In this document: piece by piece, positions 42,249-51,162 of the stretch
Layout: each line of letters starts with the position of its first letter
How positions within the stretch are numbered: the first letter of the stretch is position 1
Source: Polynucleobacter difficilis
Lineage (GTDB): Bacteria > Pseudomonadota > Gammaproteobacteria > Burkholderiales > Burkholderiaceae
NCBI RefSeq assembly: GCF_003065365.1
Contig: NZ_CP023276.1
Span: 620,001-684,000 of the forward strand
Direction: 5' to 3'
Length of the DNA: 64,000 nt
Program-made: the position numbers and the translations under genes
Notes under the pieces: model-generated
What the model was told of the DNA's origin: nothing
The model's input: only the letters and a program-made list of their open reading frames with translations
The model's database searches: none

Positions 42249-44735
42249 CTACTTTGGTCTGAGCTCGAGTTGGCGCTGAATCGTAGTGGGTTTCATTTGC
42301 AGTGGCAGCGCTTGATTGTCTGCCCATAAGGGGTTGAGGTTGCGGTAGAGCTTGCTTTGGACCCAGCCCGATTGCCCGGTTTGATAGATGAAGGTGGATT
42401 GCTCTAAGTCGGCTAAATCAAATACAGTTCGCAGGCTTGCTGCTTGCTTGGTCTCAAACGGGTTTTTGTGTTTGCCGAGCTCGGGCCTTCCTACATTGAT
42501 CGTAAAGCCATCGCCCGGAAACGGCGCCGTGATGTTAAATGCCCGATTTAAAAACGGAACCCGACTAAAGGGACGGTGTTCCGATATGGCGATGTGCGCA
42601 TTTCCCCATTTCCAATTGCTTGGGTCGCTACCGTAATGTGCGTTAAGGTATTCCAGTGCTTTATCCAGTGCCTGTTGTGACGCTTGCGCGCAGTTCTCGA
42701 CACCTTCTGTTTTGGGTGAGTCGCACCAGAGACTATTCGGGTTGGATAGCTGCTCGAGTAAGGCGTTTCTAAAATGGCGCTTGCCATACTCAAACGAAAA
42801 ATAATCCCCTAGGCGTGAAAACAAATGGCGCGTAAGTTGATCTACCCACGCATTAAAGAGGAGGGCGCCACTGCTGTCCTTGCGCATATCGCCATCAAAT
42901 CCCGCAATGATGGCTTGGGCTGCTGATGCGCTGGAATGGGTAGACTGCGTTGCATTAAAGAGGGGGAGTAGCGGCGTTGCTGCCAGTGAGAGCGTATCGC
43001 CCTGCATGGTACGCATTGAGGCAAGGTCATGCTGCGGCTTTGCTTGCAGTAAAGCGGTAATGCGCTCATACCGAAATGGCAGTTCCCAATCGCCTGTCAG
43101 TGGGTTGGGATTATTGGCAGCCAAAATTTGTTGATTGGCAGTCGCAATCCAGCCTTGCTCGGGATTATCGAGGGCAGGCAATTGATCAAATGGAATATAG
43201 TCTTGCCAGTCGTATTGCTTATCCCAGCCAGGGGCTGGCGCAAGCCCGTAGAGGCCTTGATGGAGGGTGCGTTTCGGGGCAACCCCAGCCGCCTGAAATG
43301 CAATATTGCCAGTGGTATCGGCCATCACCACGTTTTGCATGGGGGCATAGTTTTTGCGCAATGCTTTTTTGAACGCCTCTAAATTTGTAGCGCGATTCAT
43401 CTCGAGTAAGCCGATCACCGATTGATTATCAAGGTCAAGTGCAGTCCAGCGTAAGGCCAAAGCAAAGCGATCGGTATTGATTAAATTTTTAGCCCGATCA
43501 TAGGATTCAGAAATGATGGGCCCGTGGCGACTCTGTTTGACAATGAAACGATGCGCAGGTTTATTTTTAATCTCAATCACTTCTTCGCGGACTAAAAACG
43601 CAGCCATGCCATCGGGGGTGCGGTATTGCCCGGGATTGGCGGGATTGAGTTCCTCGATGAAGAGGTCTTGTACATCAGGTCCGGTGTTCGTAAAGCTCCA
43701 AGCAATGCTATCGGTTCTGCCAAGCACGACTGCCGGTATTCCGGGTAGGGTGGCGCCGATGACATTGATTCCTGGGGCTTCCAGGCGCGCAAAGTACCAG
43801 AGTGCCGGGGCCGATAAACCCAAGTGCGGATCGTTGGCCAATAGTGGCTTACCACTGACCGTGCGCTTGCCGCTAAGCGCCCAATTATTCGAGCCAATAC
43901 CCTCGATGCCGCCCGGTAAGAGTGCACGCAATAATTGATCTTGTTTCGTATCTGGCTGCCGCACATCCTGAATGCCTAGAGGTTTGATGGTCTTACTGGC
44001 ATCGGTGTTGGCAAAAATGCCCATGTTTTTATATAGGGCTGCAAAGTCCATCTTAGTAACCGGATTGCCTTGCGTATACGGTGGCAGTACTTCCCAAATT
44101 TGGTCCGTCGTTAAATCACGCGATAGCTCCAAACGCTGCAATTCTTTTTGCCAGTTCCCACCCAAATCCATAGCCATCATCAGCATCCAGGCAACGCTAT
44201 CGGTTGGCGACCAATGGCCAGGCTTGGAGCCAGTCAAAAAGTATTCCACTGGAAGGGCCCAGCCCAATTTGGCATTGCCTGCATTCACACCATCGGCATA
44301 GGCTTGCAGAAGGCGTTTAGCCTCGACTGGGTAGCGCTCATACTGCCGCTCAGCACTATGCTTAACTCCAACGGTACGAATGAAGCGATCAATTTTTAGG
44401 GTGTCTTCACCAAGGATTTCAGATAAACGGCCCGCCGCCAATCTGCGGTTGATTTCCATTTGCCACGAGCGCTCGGTTGCATGCAAATACCCAAGTGCAA
44501 ATAAGGCATCGCTCGCAGTAGCCGCTTTGATGTGGGGAATATCGCTGGGATCAAAACCAATGCTTACTGCATCATTCAGACCCTGCATCTTCTGGCTACC
44601 AGAAGGACTATTTTGGGTCGAGATGAGGTAGATTAAAACAAGGCACGCAATCACGATCATCACGCCAGCCAAACCCAATGCAATCCATTTGAGGATACGT
44701 AATACGAGAGGGCTGCGCCGTGCTGTTGTCACCAT
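42249..44735 (-). CDS. Penicillin acylase family protein (Ntn hydrolase)
   Basis: An 828-residue precursor. An N-terminal membrane or signal segment (residues about 13-38) is followed by the alpha chain, then the autocleavage site with nucleophile Ser282 in GIGSNNW, which becomes the N terminus of the beta chain. DPHLGL near residue 298, GIPAVVLGRTDSIAW near 326 and NPEQGWIATANQ near 535 are family segments. Members hydrolyse amides such as penicillin G or N-acyl-homoserine lactones; which applies here is unclear. The gene stands alone, downstream of the terminator of the TRAP operon. Confidence 0.87.
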   Translation of the reverse strand: MVTTARRSPLVLRILKWIALGLAGVMIVIACLVLIYLISTQNSPSGSQKMQGLNDAVSIGFDPSDIPHIKAATASDALFALGYLHATERSWQMEINRRLAAGRLSEILGEDTLKIDRFIRTVGVKHSAERQYERYPVEAKRLLQAYADGVNAGNAKLGWALPVEYFLTGSKPGHWSPTDSVAWMLMMAMDLGGNWQKELQRLELSRDLTTDQIWEVLPPYTQGNPVTKMDFAALYKNMGIFANTDASKTIKPLGIQDVRQPDTKQDQLLRALLPGGIEGIGSNNWALSGKRTVSGKPLLANDPHLGLSAPALWYFARLEAPGINVIGATLPGIPAVVLGRTDSIAWSFTNTGPDVQDLFIEELNPANPGQYRTPDGMAAFLVREEVIEIKNKPAHRFIVKQSRHGPIISESYDRAKNLINTDRFALALRWTALDLDNQSVIGLLEMNRATNLEAFKKALRKNYAPMQNVVMADTTGNIAFQAAGVAPKRTLHQGLYGLAPAPGWDKQYDWQDYIPFDQLPALDNPEQGWIATANQQILAANNPNPLTGDWELPFRYERITALLQAKPQHDLASMRTMQGDTLSLAATPLLPLFNATQSTHSSASAAQAIIAGFDGDMRKDSSGALLFNAWVDQLTRHLFSRLGDYFSFEYGKRHFRNALLEQLSNPNSLWCDSPKTEGVENCAQASQQALDKALEYLNAHYGSDPSNWKWGNAHIAISEHRPFSRVPFLNRAFNITAPFPGDGFTINVGRPELGKHKNPFETKQAASLRTVFDLADLEQSTFIYQTGQSGWVQSKLYRNLNPLWADNQALPLQMKPTTIQRQLELRPK

Positions 44736-44778
44736 GGTTCTATTCTAAGTGCTCTTGATTGCATTTGACCTGACCAAT

Positions 44779-44802
44779 AAAAAACCCCGCTTGCGCGGGG
44801 TT
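44779..44802 (-). terminator. Intrinsic terminator after the TRAP large permease gene
   Basis: On the minus strand AACCCCGC-loop-GCGGGGTT is followed by a T6 run, just after the TRAP large permease stop. Confidence 0.85.
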
Positions 44803-44821
44803 CTCATGAGGATGCTGGTAA

Positions 44822-46768
44822 TTACTTGTAAAGCACTTCCGGAAGCCACAAACCAATGGCAGGAAAGGTATAGAGCAACACAATTGCCAGAATCTGAATG
44901 CCCATGAATGGCAGCATACCCGCAAAAATTTGATTCAAGGTCACGTGTGGAGGTGAGACCCCTTTGAGGTAGAAGGCTGACATCGCTACGGGTGGCGATA
45001 AGAATGCGGTTTGCAGATTCAGCGCAACTAGTAGGCCGAAGAACAATGGGTTGATACCAAAGTCGTCGAGCAAGGGAACGAAGATTGGCATGAAGATCAC
45101 GATGATCTCGGTCCACTCGAGTGGCCAGCCCAGGAAGAAAATAATGACCTGAGCCAGAATCAAAAACTCCATTGGGCTCAGGCCCAGAGACAAGACCCAC
45201 TTTTCAACCAAAGTTTGACCGCCGAGCAGGGCAAATGCAGCCGAGAAGATCGACGAGCCTACGAACAGCCAGCAGACCATCGCCCCGGTTTTGGCCGTTA
45301 AGAACACCGACTCCCGAATCACGCGCATATTGAGCTGCTTATAGGCAGCAGCCAATATGACTCCGCCAATTGCTCCAATCGCTGCTGCTTCAGTTGGTGT
45401 AGCAAGACCAAACACAATCGAACCAAGTACAAACAAAATCAATACAGCTAATGGGAAGAAGGAGCCCAAGAGCATCTTGAAGATTTCTAATCGAACCCAA
45501 GTAAGCAGCATGTAATAAATGGCTAGCATGGCCGCAAAGATCGCAGTCATGACCCAGAACCAGGTCGGTGCATCGCGCGGCTCGAGCGCTTTTGCTGCCG
45601 CAGCCGCAGCCGCTGCTTCCGCAGCTTTAGCTTCATCCGCACTCATTACCGGAGCTGCCGCTGCCTTGTCTTCTTCTGCGCCAGGGGGCAATGACAAACC
45701 ACCGCTATCGGCCTTTTCAGCACCAGGAGGTAAGGATAGGCCGCTGCTTGACTCTTCTTCAGCAGCACCACTACCGCCATCACCCATCTGCATTAATTCC
45801 ATGCCAGCAACAGCTTCCACAGGGGCGGTGACTACCTTGTAAATCGAACCGGTAAAGATCGCAAAAACCAAGAGTGGCAATAGCGCAATCATCAGAGACT
45901 GAAGTAATTCAGCAGGGCGTACATGTAAATTACGTTTGCCTTTTAGGCCAATCAAAATGGCTGGAATCACTTTCTGACTAATTTTTTCGCCCAGCTCGGT
46001 GTAGCTCATTGGCAATGGGACTTTGCGCTCTTCGATCGACAGTGGCGGCATGAGTTTTGGCTTGAATTTAGCCAAAATAATGACGTAGCCGATGTACAGG
46101 CCAGCCAACATAATTCCGGGGAAAAATGCACCGGCATAAAGTTGCACCACCGAAACACCGGCGGTTGCGCCATAGACAATTAACAATACTGAGGGCGGAA
46201 TCAAAATACCCAAGCAACCACCAGCTGTAATACAGCCAGCCGATACGCGGGTGTCATAGCCTGCCTTGAGCATGGCTGGGAAGGCTAATAGACCCATCAG
46301 TGTTACCACGGCACCAACAATGCCGGTCGCGGTAGCAAAGATCGCGCAGGTGACGATGGTGGCAACAGCCAAGGAGCCAGGAACGCGCACCAAGGCCAAA
46401 TGCAATGAGCGGAACAGCTTTTCAATTAAGTTGGCACGCTCCACCAGATAGCCCATGAATACAAACAGCGGAATGGAGATCAGTACGTCGTTGGTCATCA
46501 CCGCATACGCCCGCTGCACCATCAGAGACAATGTGTTGTTGAGGGCCAAAGAGGGATCTGCAAAGCTATACGCGATGAAGGTAAAGATCATGCCCATGCC
46601 CATCAGGGTAAAGGCGGTAGGGAAGCCGAGCATGATCGCAACAACAACAAGGGAAAGCATGAGCAGGCCCATGTGACCACTCTCAATATTGCCCCAAGGA
46701 AGTAAGACAATCGTGGCCAGTACAACCAAGGCCATGATGCTAAAGCCAAATAAAAGTTCCTTACGCAT
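44822..46768 (-). CDS. dctM: TRAP transporter large permease (DctM type) with long linker
   Basis: A 648-residue inner-membrane protein, much longer than the usual 425-450. The first half has the DctM start and the segments GFPTAFTLMGMG, FVFMGYLVERANLIEKLF and GSLAVATIVTCAIFATATGIVGA, and the second half holds FGLATPTEAAAIGAIG and LGWPLEWTEIIVIFMP. Between them lies an extra region of about 200 residues with hydrophobic helices and a low-complexity linker that contains two copies of GLSLPPGAE (near residues 343 and 357) and a run of Ala. The start at 46768 follows an AAGGAG site and overlaps the small permease by 8 bases. Confidence 0.88.
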   Translation of the reverse strand: MRKELLFGFSIMALVVLATIVLLPWGNIESGHMGLLMLSLVVVAIMLGFPTAFTLMGMGMIFTFIAYSFADPSLALNNTLSLMVQRAYAVMTNDVLISIPLFVFMGYLVERANLIEKLFRSLHLALVRVPGSLAVATIVTCAIFATATGIVGAVVTLMGLLAFPAMLKAGYDTRVSAGCITAGGCLGILIPPSVLLIVYGATAGVSVVQLYAGAFFPGIMLAGLYIGYVIILAKFKPKLMPPLSIEERKVPLPMSYTELGEKISQKVIPAILIGLKGKRNLHVRPAELLQSLMIALLPLLVFAIFTGSIYKVVTAPVEAVAGMELMQMGDGGSGAAEEESSSGLSLPPGAEKADSGGLSLPPGAEEDKAAAAPVMSADEAKAAEAAAAAAAAKALEPRDAPTWFWVMTAIFAAMLAIYYMLLTWVRLEIFKMLLGSFFPLAVLILFVLGSIVFGLATPTEAAAIGAIGGVILAAAYKQLNMRVIRESVFLTAKTGAMVCWLFVGSSIFSAAFALLGGQTLVEKWVLSLGLSPMEFLILAQVIIFFLGWPLEWTEIIVIFMPIFVPLLDDFGINPLFFGLLVALNLQTAFLSPPVAMSAFYLKGVSPPHVTLNQIFAGMLPFMGIQILAIVLLYTFPAIGLWLPEVLYK

Positions 46769-47348
46769 TGGTTTTCTCCTTATCAAGGCCAACCATTGCC
46801 TTCAGTGCATCCACGTCGACCTCTTCTACGTCTTGTTCGCGGGAAGGCCATTCACCTTGTTGAATACAAACCACGCAACGGAAGATTTCAACGATCCCCT
46901 GGAAGAGCAAAATCACGCCCGCTAAAGGAATGATGGTTTTAAAAGGGTACAGAGGAGGACCATCTGCCGTAATAGACGAGTGCTCCAAGATACGCCAGGA
47001 ATCTTCAGCAAATCCGTAGCCGGCATAGGCTAAGGCAATCACCCCCGGAATAAAGAAGATGACGTACAAAATGAGGTCAAAAATCGCCTGAGTGCGGGGC
47101 TTTAAAAAGCCGTAGAGAATGTCGCCGCGAACGTGGCCATTTTTGGACAGGGTATACGCGCCAGCCATCATGAACATGGTGCCGTACATCATGATCATGG
47201 CGTCAAACGCCCATGCATGAGGACTATTTAAGACATAGCGGCTAAACACTTCATAGCCAATTAAGGCGGTTAAGCCAACAACCAGCCAGGAAAAAAACTG
47301 GCCGATGAAGGTAGATAGGCGATCTACCGTTAGGAATAATTTTTGCAC
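46761..47348 (-). CDS. dctQ: TRAP transporter small permease (DctQ type)
   Basis: A 195-residue four-helix membrane protein. The opening RLSTFIGQFFSWLVVGLTALIGYEVFSRYV and the GAYTLSKNGHVRGDILY segment, followed by an FFIPGVIALAYAGYGFA helix, are typical of DctQ. GTG at 47348 with GGAG 8 bases upstream is the start. It interacts with the large permease; the receptor gene lies upstream beyond an internal terminator. Confidence 0.88.
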   Translation of the reverse strand: MQKLFLTVDRLSTFIGQFFSWLVVGLTALIGYEVFSRYVLNSPHAWAFDAMIMMYGTMFMMAGAYTLSKNGHVRGDILYGFLKPRTQAIFDLILYVIFFIPGVIALAYAGYGFAEDSWRILEHSSITADGPPLYPFKTIIPLAGVILLFQGIVEIFRCVVCIQQGEWPSREQDVEEVDVDALKAMVGLDKEKTNA

Positions 47349-47375
47349 TTTGGAGACTCCAGGTGTTTAAACCAT

Positions 47376-47412
47376 AAAAAAAATGGGGTGGTTACCTTCG
47401 CAACCACCCCAT
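47376..47412 (-). terminator. Intercistronic terminator between dctP and dctQ
   Basis: On the minus strand ATGGGGTGGT-loop-ACCACCCCAT (47412-47383) is followed by eight T residues. It lies after the receptor stop and before the permease genes, so only part of the transcripts would continue into dctQ and dctM. Confidence 0.8.
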
Positions 47413-47498
47413 ATTGCTACTGGGCGCTATTTTAAGCTAAGCCTAAAACTTATGCCATATTTCTGAAATAAAGCTAAAGCTTATGAAATATTCCTCAA

Positions 47499-48632
47499 TT
47501 AGGCCTTTTTAGCGCCAGATGGGAAATAGTGATCAAAAGCCATACGACGTGGAGTATTGGTATCCAAGTCCCACTTCACAGCACGCTGGGCAAACGCTCT
47601 TTGTGAGTCAACAATCTTCTTAAAGAGTGGGTTTTCAGCGGATTTCTTGGCAACAACCTCATCGAATACTTTGAGCTGGTTACGCAAAATGCTGTCTGGG
47701 GTTTTGTAGAACTTGACGCCTTGGGTCTTTTGCATTTCATCGTAGGCCTTGGAGTAGCGATCAATCGCTTTCCAGGACATATCAGCAGAAGCTGCTTCGA
47801 CGCAGTTATCCAAAATAGCGCGGAGTTTTGGTGCCAATGCGTTGTACTTGGTGCCGTTGAACAGAATCTCAAACTGCTCTGCATTCTGGTGATAGCTTTG
47901 CAACATACATACTTTCGATACGTCTGGGAAGCCCAATTGACGATCGGAAGAAGCGTTGTTGAATTCAGCTGCATCCAGCAGGCCGCGATCCATCGCAGGG
48001 ATGATCTCGCCGCCTGGCAGTGCGTTCACAGAAACGCCCATGGCAGTAAACATATCAATCGAAATACCAACGGTACGGTACTTGAGGCCTTTCAAGTCCT
48101 CTACCTTAGCGATTGGCTTTTTGAACCAGCCGAGTGGCTGTGATGGCATTGGGCCGTATACATAAGACTTCACGTTGGCATTAACAGCCTTGTAGAGCTC
48201 ATCTAACAGGGCAGCACCGCCGCCGTATTTGTGCCATGAGAGGAGCATATTGGCATCCATACCGAAGGATGGGCCTGATCCCCACAATGCCAAGGCAGCA
48301 TTTTTACCGTAGTGATACACAACAACGCCATGGCCGCCGTCCAAAGTACCTTTGGAAACGGCATCGAGCAATCCGAATGCAGGAACAACCGCGCCTGCTG
48401 GCAATACTTCAATACTCATTTCGCCACCGGTCATGTCATTGACCTTCTTAGCAAAATCTAAAGCGTATTCGTGGAAGATGTCTTTCGCAGGCCAGGTCGA
48501 CTGGAAGCGTAAATTCTGTACGCCTTGCGATTTAGAAATCATTGGGAAGCTGAGGGCAGCTGCACCAGCGGTACCGACAGCAGCACCTTTCAGAAACTTA
48601 CGACGTGGTGCTTGGTTTTTCATTTCAGACAT
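47499..48632 (-). CDS. dctP: TRAP transporter periplasmic receptor (DctP family)
   Basis: A 377-residue receptor. A twin-arginine-type signal (APRRKFLKGAAVG) covers about residues 8-37. The mature DctP fold begins near QNLRFQSTWPAKDIFHEYALDF, with GLKYRTVGISIDMFTAMG near residue 180 and a conserved Arg and Asn-Ala region (EFNNASSDRQLGFPD near 225) suited to holding a carboxylate. The start has AGGAG 8 bases upstream. Receptors of this branch bind mono- and dicarboxylates; the ligand is not predictable. It is the first gene of the operon. Confidence 0.88.
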   Translation of the reverse strand: MSEMKNQAPRRKFLKGAAVGTAGAAALSFPMISKSQGVQNLRFQSTWPAKDIFHEYALDFAKKVNDMTGGEMSIEVLPAGAVVPAFGLLDAVSKGTLDGGHGVVVYHYGKNAALALWGSGPSFGMDANMLLSWHKYGGGAALLDELYKAVNANVKSYVYGPMPSQPLGWFKKPIAKVEDLKGLKYRTVGISIDMFTAMGVSVNALPGGEIIPAMDRGLLDAAEFNNASSDRQLGFPDVSKVCMLQSYHQNAEQFEILFNGTKYNALAPKLRAILDNCVEAASADMSWKAIDRYSKAYDEMQKTQGVKFYKTPDSILRNQLKVFDEVVAKKSAENPLFKKIVDSQRAFAQRAVKWDLDTNTPRRMAFDHYFPSGAKKA

Positions 48633-48710
48633 TCATATCTCCTAGTTTTAATCAATCAGGTACTACGGTCAAACGACTTTCTAAAGTATAAGGACCTAAT
48701 TAAAATTTCC

Positions 48711-48725
48711 ATCTCGGGTAAACCC
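48711..48725 (+). promoter_or_regulatory. Copy of the GGGTAAACCC motif upstream of dctP
   Basis: ATCTCGGGTAAACCC matches 14 of 15 bases of the site before the fds operon (60069-60083). It lies 79 bases upstream of the dctP start, in the opposite orientation, near a possible minus-strand TATACT at 48690-48685. Confidence 0.4.
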
Positions 48726-48833
48726 TTTAAACCCCATTGATAGGGCTTTTTTCATGAAATAGGGTGCCGCGTGTTAGGATTCTTGTCTGTCTTGGTTTTG
48801 TTGCACTGCAAATCAATGCCTTCAAAAGCGCGC

Positions 48834-48922
48834 GCCCGAGTGGTGAAATCGGTAGACACAGCAGACTTAAAATCTGCCGACTCAAAAAAGTCGTGCCGGT
48901 TCGATTCCGGCCTCGGGCACCA
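48834..48922 (+). tRNA. tRNA-Leu (anticodon TAA)
   Basis: An 89-base class II tRNA with acceptor stem GCCCGAG/CTCGGGC, anticodon TAA within ACTTAAAAT, a long variable arm (CGACTCAAAAAAGTCG), a GTTCGATTC T-loop region and an encoded CCA. Confidence 0.97.
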
Positions 48923-48923
48923 A

Positions 48924-48946
48924 AAAACCCCAATTTCTGGGGTTTT
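48924..48946 (+). terminator. Intrinsic terminator after tRNA-Leu
   Basis: AAAACCCC-AATTTCT-GGGGTTTT begins immediately after the tRNA CCA end and ends in a T run. Confidence 0.8.
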
Positions 48947-49016
48947 CATTCCACCTCAGCACTACCGCACCCTCATTTTGTAAACCAAAAGCCGTACGCG
49001 AGGTGTTTATTGCCAA

Positions 49017-49265
49017 TCAGGCGGTGATTTCTTCAAATAGCAATATCAGGATGTAGAGCACCCCAGCAGCCAATACGCTCAGGACGACGAGCGACACAAA
49101 GCTTTTGACGAGATCCGAGAATAAATTCCCGATCAATTGGAATAAATTGAAGTGCTGACTGCGATCGGCTTTCATGGCTTGATAGTTCTGCAGCGTTTTG
49201 TAAAGTGCGACGCAGATCCATACCGCAAGAAAAACATAAGGACCATACTGGTATAGGTAGGACAT
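49017..49265 (-). CDS. Hypothetical small membrane protein
   Basis: An 82-residue protein with two hydrophobic segments (about residues 8-24 and 55-78) around a short basic loop (KADRSQH). I do not recognise a family. It lies 29 bases after the SUMF1-like gene on the same strand with an AAAAGG upstream and may be the last gene of the fumarase-to-SUMF1 run. Size and composition suit a small inner-membrane accessory protein. Confidence 0.6.
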   Translation of the reverse strand: MSYLYQYGPYVFLAVWICVALYKTLQNYQAMKADRSQHFNLFQLIGNLFSDLVKSFVSLVVLSVLAAGVLYILILLFEEITA

Positions 49266-49294
49266 AAAACGCCTTTTAAGATCGGATGTGCAGT

Positions 49295-50050
49295 TTACGG
49301 TTTAACGCAACGAAAGCCAATATAGACCACGCTCACATCGAGTGGTTTGCTGGCGCGATTCGATTCCCGTTGCTGTTCGGCGCCGTACCACCAAGAGGCT
49401 CCGCGCGTGACGCGCTCACTGCCCGCCGCTGTAGAAGTCCACTCCCACACATTGGCGCCCATATCAAAGAGGCCATTGACACCAGATTCCGTGCTACCCG
49501 TAAGCACATGGCCCGTGCCACGCAAGAGACTACCCTTGGGCGCGAGACCTTGGTAGTTGCCGCACTCGCCATCCAGGCAATGGGAGCCCTTGGCACTGTC
49601 GCCATTGGGGAAGCGGTAGCGCTTGCCGCTCACGAACGGGGCAGGCGGATTGGCGCGCTGCTCTACAAAAGCAGCTGAGACCCACTCTTCATCCGTGGGC
49701 AGGCGCTTGCCAAAAAAACGGCAGATCTGTTCTGCTTCAAGGGCATTGAGATGAACTGCCGGTTCACGGTCTTGGGCCTTGACACCGTAGGGGGTTTTCC
49801 AGGTCCAGCCAGGCTTTTGCACAAAGCCCATTTCATACACGGTCCCGCCGCCATTTTTCTCTGCCTGACTCACAAACCCGGTTTGACTAGCGAAGCGTTT
49901 CACTTCACCAATGGTCATTTCGTGTTGATCCCACTGGAGGTTACCAACCCGCACCATTGGAATGCTGGACTCGGTTTTGGCCAAGAGCTGCTGTGGGCTA
50001 ATCAATACTACCGAGGCAAATCCAAATCCGAGGAGGCGAAGAAGAGTCAT
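49295..50050 (-). CDS. SUMF1/formylglycine-generating-enzyme-fold protein without the catalytic Cys pair
   Basis: A 251-residue exported protein with a signal peptide (to about residue 24). The SUMF1 fold is recognisable from EMTIGEVKRFASQTGF near residue 46, EAEQICRFFGKRLPTDEEW near 105, GLFDMGANVWEWTS near 190 and YIGFRCVKP at the end. In active formylglycine-generating enzymes the RGGS segment is followed by an active-site Cys; here it reads RGASWWYG with no Cys and no second Cys, so oxidase activity is unlikely. It overlaps exbD (ATGA), linking it to a TonB energising system. The role may be binding, or EgtB/PvdO-like. Confidence 0.82.
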   Translation of the reverse strand: MTLLRLLGFGFASVVLISPQQLLAKTESSIPMVRVGNLQWDQHEMTIGEVKRFASQTGFVSQAEKNGGGTVYEMGFVQKPGWTWKTPYGVKAQDREPAVHLNALEAEQICRFFGKRLPTDEEWVSAAFVEQRANPPAPFVSGKRYRFPNGDSAKGSHCLDGECGNYQGLAPKGSLLRGTGHVLTGSTESGVNGLFDMGANVWEWTSTAAGSERVTRGASWWYGAEQQRESNRASKPLDVSVVYIGFRCVKP

Positions 50051-50463
50051 TGTGGCTCGGTAATAAAGCCCAGCTTGGTTAAGCCGGCGCGTTTGGATGC
50101 AGCTAAGACCTGCGCTACAGAGTCATAACGCACTTCTTTGTCGGCGCGTAAATTGACTTCGGGCTGTGGCTCCTTTTGCGCTGCCTTTTCTGCATAGCCA
50201 ACGAAGGTAGGGAGGTCAATTGGGCTACTGTTCCAAAAGATTTGGCCGCGCGCATCAATCGATACCTGAATCGACTCCGGCTTAGTTTCATTGCGCGCGC
50301 TATTGGCTTTAGGTAAATCCACTTTCACGGCTTGATGGATTACGGGCAAGGTAATAATGAAAATGATGAGCAGAACCAACATCACGTCCACGAGGGGCGT
50401 CATATTGATTTCAGTCATCAGGGGGTCGTCGCCCTGATCGCCTGTAGGATTGCTAAACGACAT
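50047..50463 (-). CDS. exbD: Biopolymer transport protein ExbD/TolR
   Basis: A 138-residue one-helix protein. The membrane segment holds the proton-relay Asp in TPLVDVMLVLLIIFII, followed by a periplasmic domain with ALL-type strands. It acts with ExbB and TonB to energise outer-membrane receptors. ATG 50463 is close to the end of exbB, and the stop overlaps the SUMF1-like gene. Confidence 0.9.
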   Translation of the reverse strand: MSFSNPTGDQGDDPLMTEINMTPLVDVMLVLLIIFIITLPVIHQAVKVDLPKANSARNETKPESIQVSIDARGQIFWNSSPIDLPTFVGYAEKAAQKEPQPEVNLRADKEVRYDSVAQVLAASKRAGLTKLGFITEPQ

Positions 50464-50465
50464 AC

Positions 50466-51158
50466 TTACGCTCCTGCCTCAACGCGAGCGCCAGTAACAA
50501 AATAGGCGAGCAAATCGTTACCAAAGCGATTGAGGTCGGCAACGATGAGTTTATTGGCGCGGTTAATCGCATTAAAACCCAGCACCGCTGGAATGGCGAC
50601 AGCTAGGCCAATGGCCGTCATGATGAGGGCCTCGCCAATCGGACCGGCAACCTGATCGATTTGTGCGCTACCCGAGCTACTAATCGCAACCAGGGCGTGA
50701 TAAATGCCCCAAACCGTACCAAACAAGCCGACGAATGGCGCAGTAGAGCCAGTCGAGCCCAAAAAAGTCTGGCCTTTTTGTAAGAGGGCACTGCAGGTAT
50801 CAATACTATTTTTAATGCTGCGCGACATCCACTCCGAATAGTTCAGCGCTTGCAGTAATTCGCGGCGACTGGACGTTTGACTTTGATGGTGCTCCGATGC
50901 GCTCATGGCTTCTTTAGCAATCTGAAAGTACGGGTTGTTGGCTTGATCAGAGAAGCCAGCGAGGCCCTGCGCAAATGTACTGGCACGCCAAAACTGCTCG
51001 GCTTCCGGCTTGAGGGCGCGCAGTGTTTTGATGTTCCATAAGCGGCTAATCAAAATGACCCAGGTAATGATCGATGAGACCAATAAAAGGATAGCCACAA
51101 AACGCGTGACCGCATCGCCTGCCATCCATAAATTCATTAAGCCAAATGGGTTATTCAT
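50466..51158 (-). CDS. exbB: MotA/TolQ/ExbB proton channel family protein
   Basis: A 230-residue three-helix protein with a long cytoplasmic domain between helices 1 and 2. TFLGSTGSTAPFVGLFGTVWGIYHAL near residue 130 and the final GLAVAIPAVLGFNAINR helix are family hallmarks. It forms the pentameric channel around ExbD. It lies 4 bases downstream of tonB and 2 bases upstream of exbD. Confidence 0.9.
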   Translation of the reverse strand: MNNPFGLMNLWMAGDAVTRFVAILLLVSSIITWVILISRLWNIKTLRALKPEAEQFWRASTFAQGLAGFSDQANNPYFQIAKEAMSASEHHQSQTSSRRELLQALNYSEWMSRSIKNSIDTCSALLQKGQTFLGSTGSTAPFVGLFGTVWGIYHALVAISSSGSAQIDQVAGPIGEALIMTAIGLAVAIPAVLGFNAINRANKLIVADLNRFGNDLLAYFVTGARVEAGA

Positions 51159-51162
51159 TGCA

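Noticed and set aside
45519..45842. 107-codon Ala-rich reading frame on the + strand
   Set aside because: It is the antisense shadow of the Ala-rich linker of the TRAP large permease.
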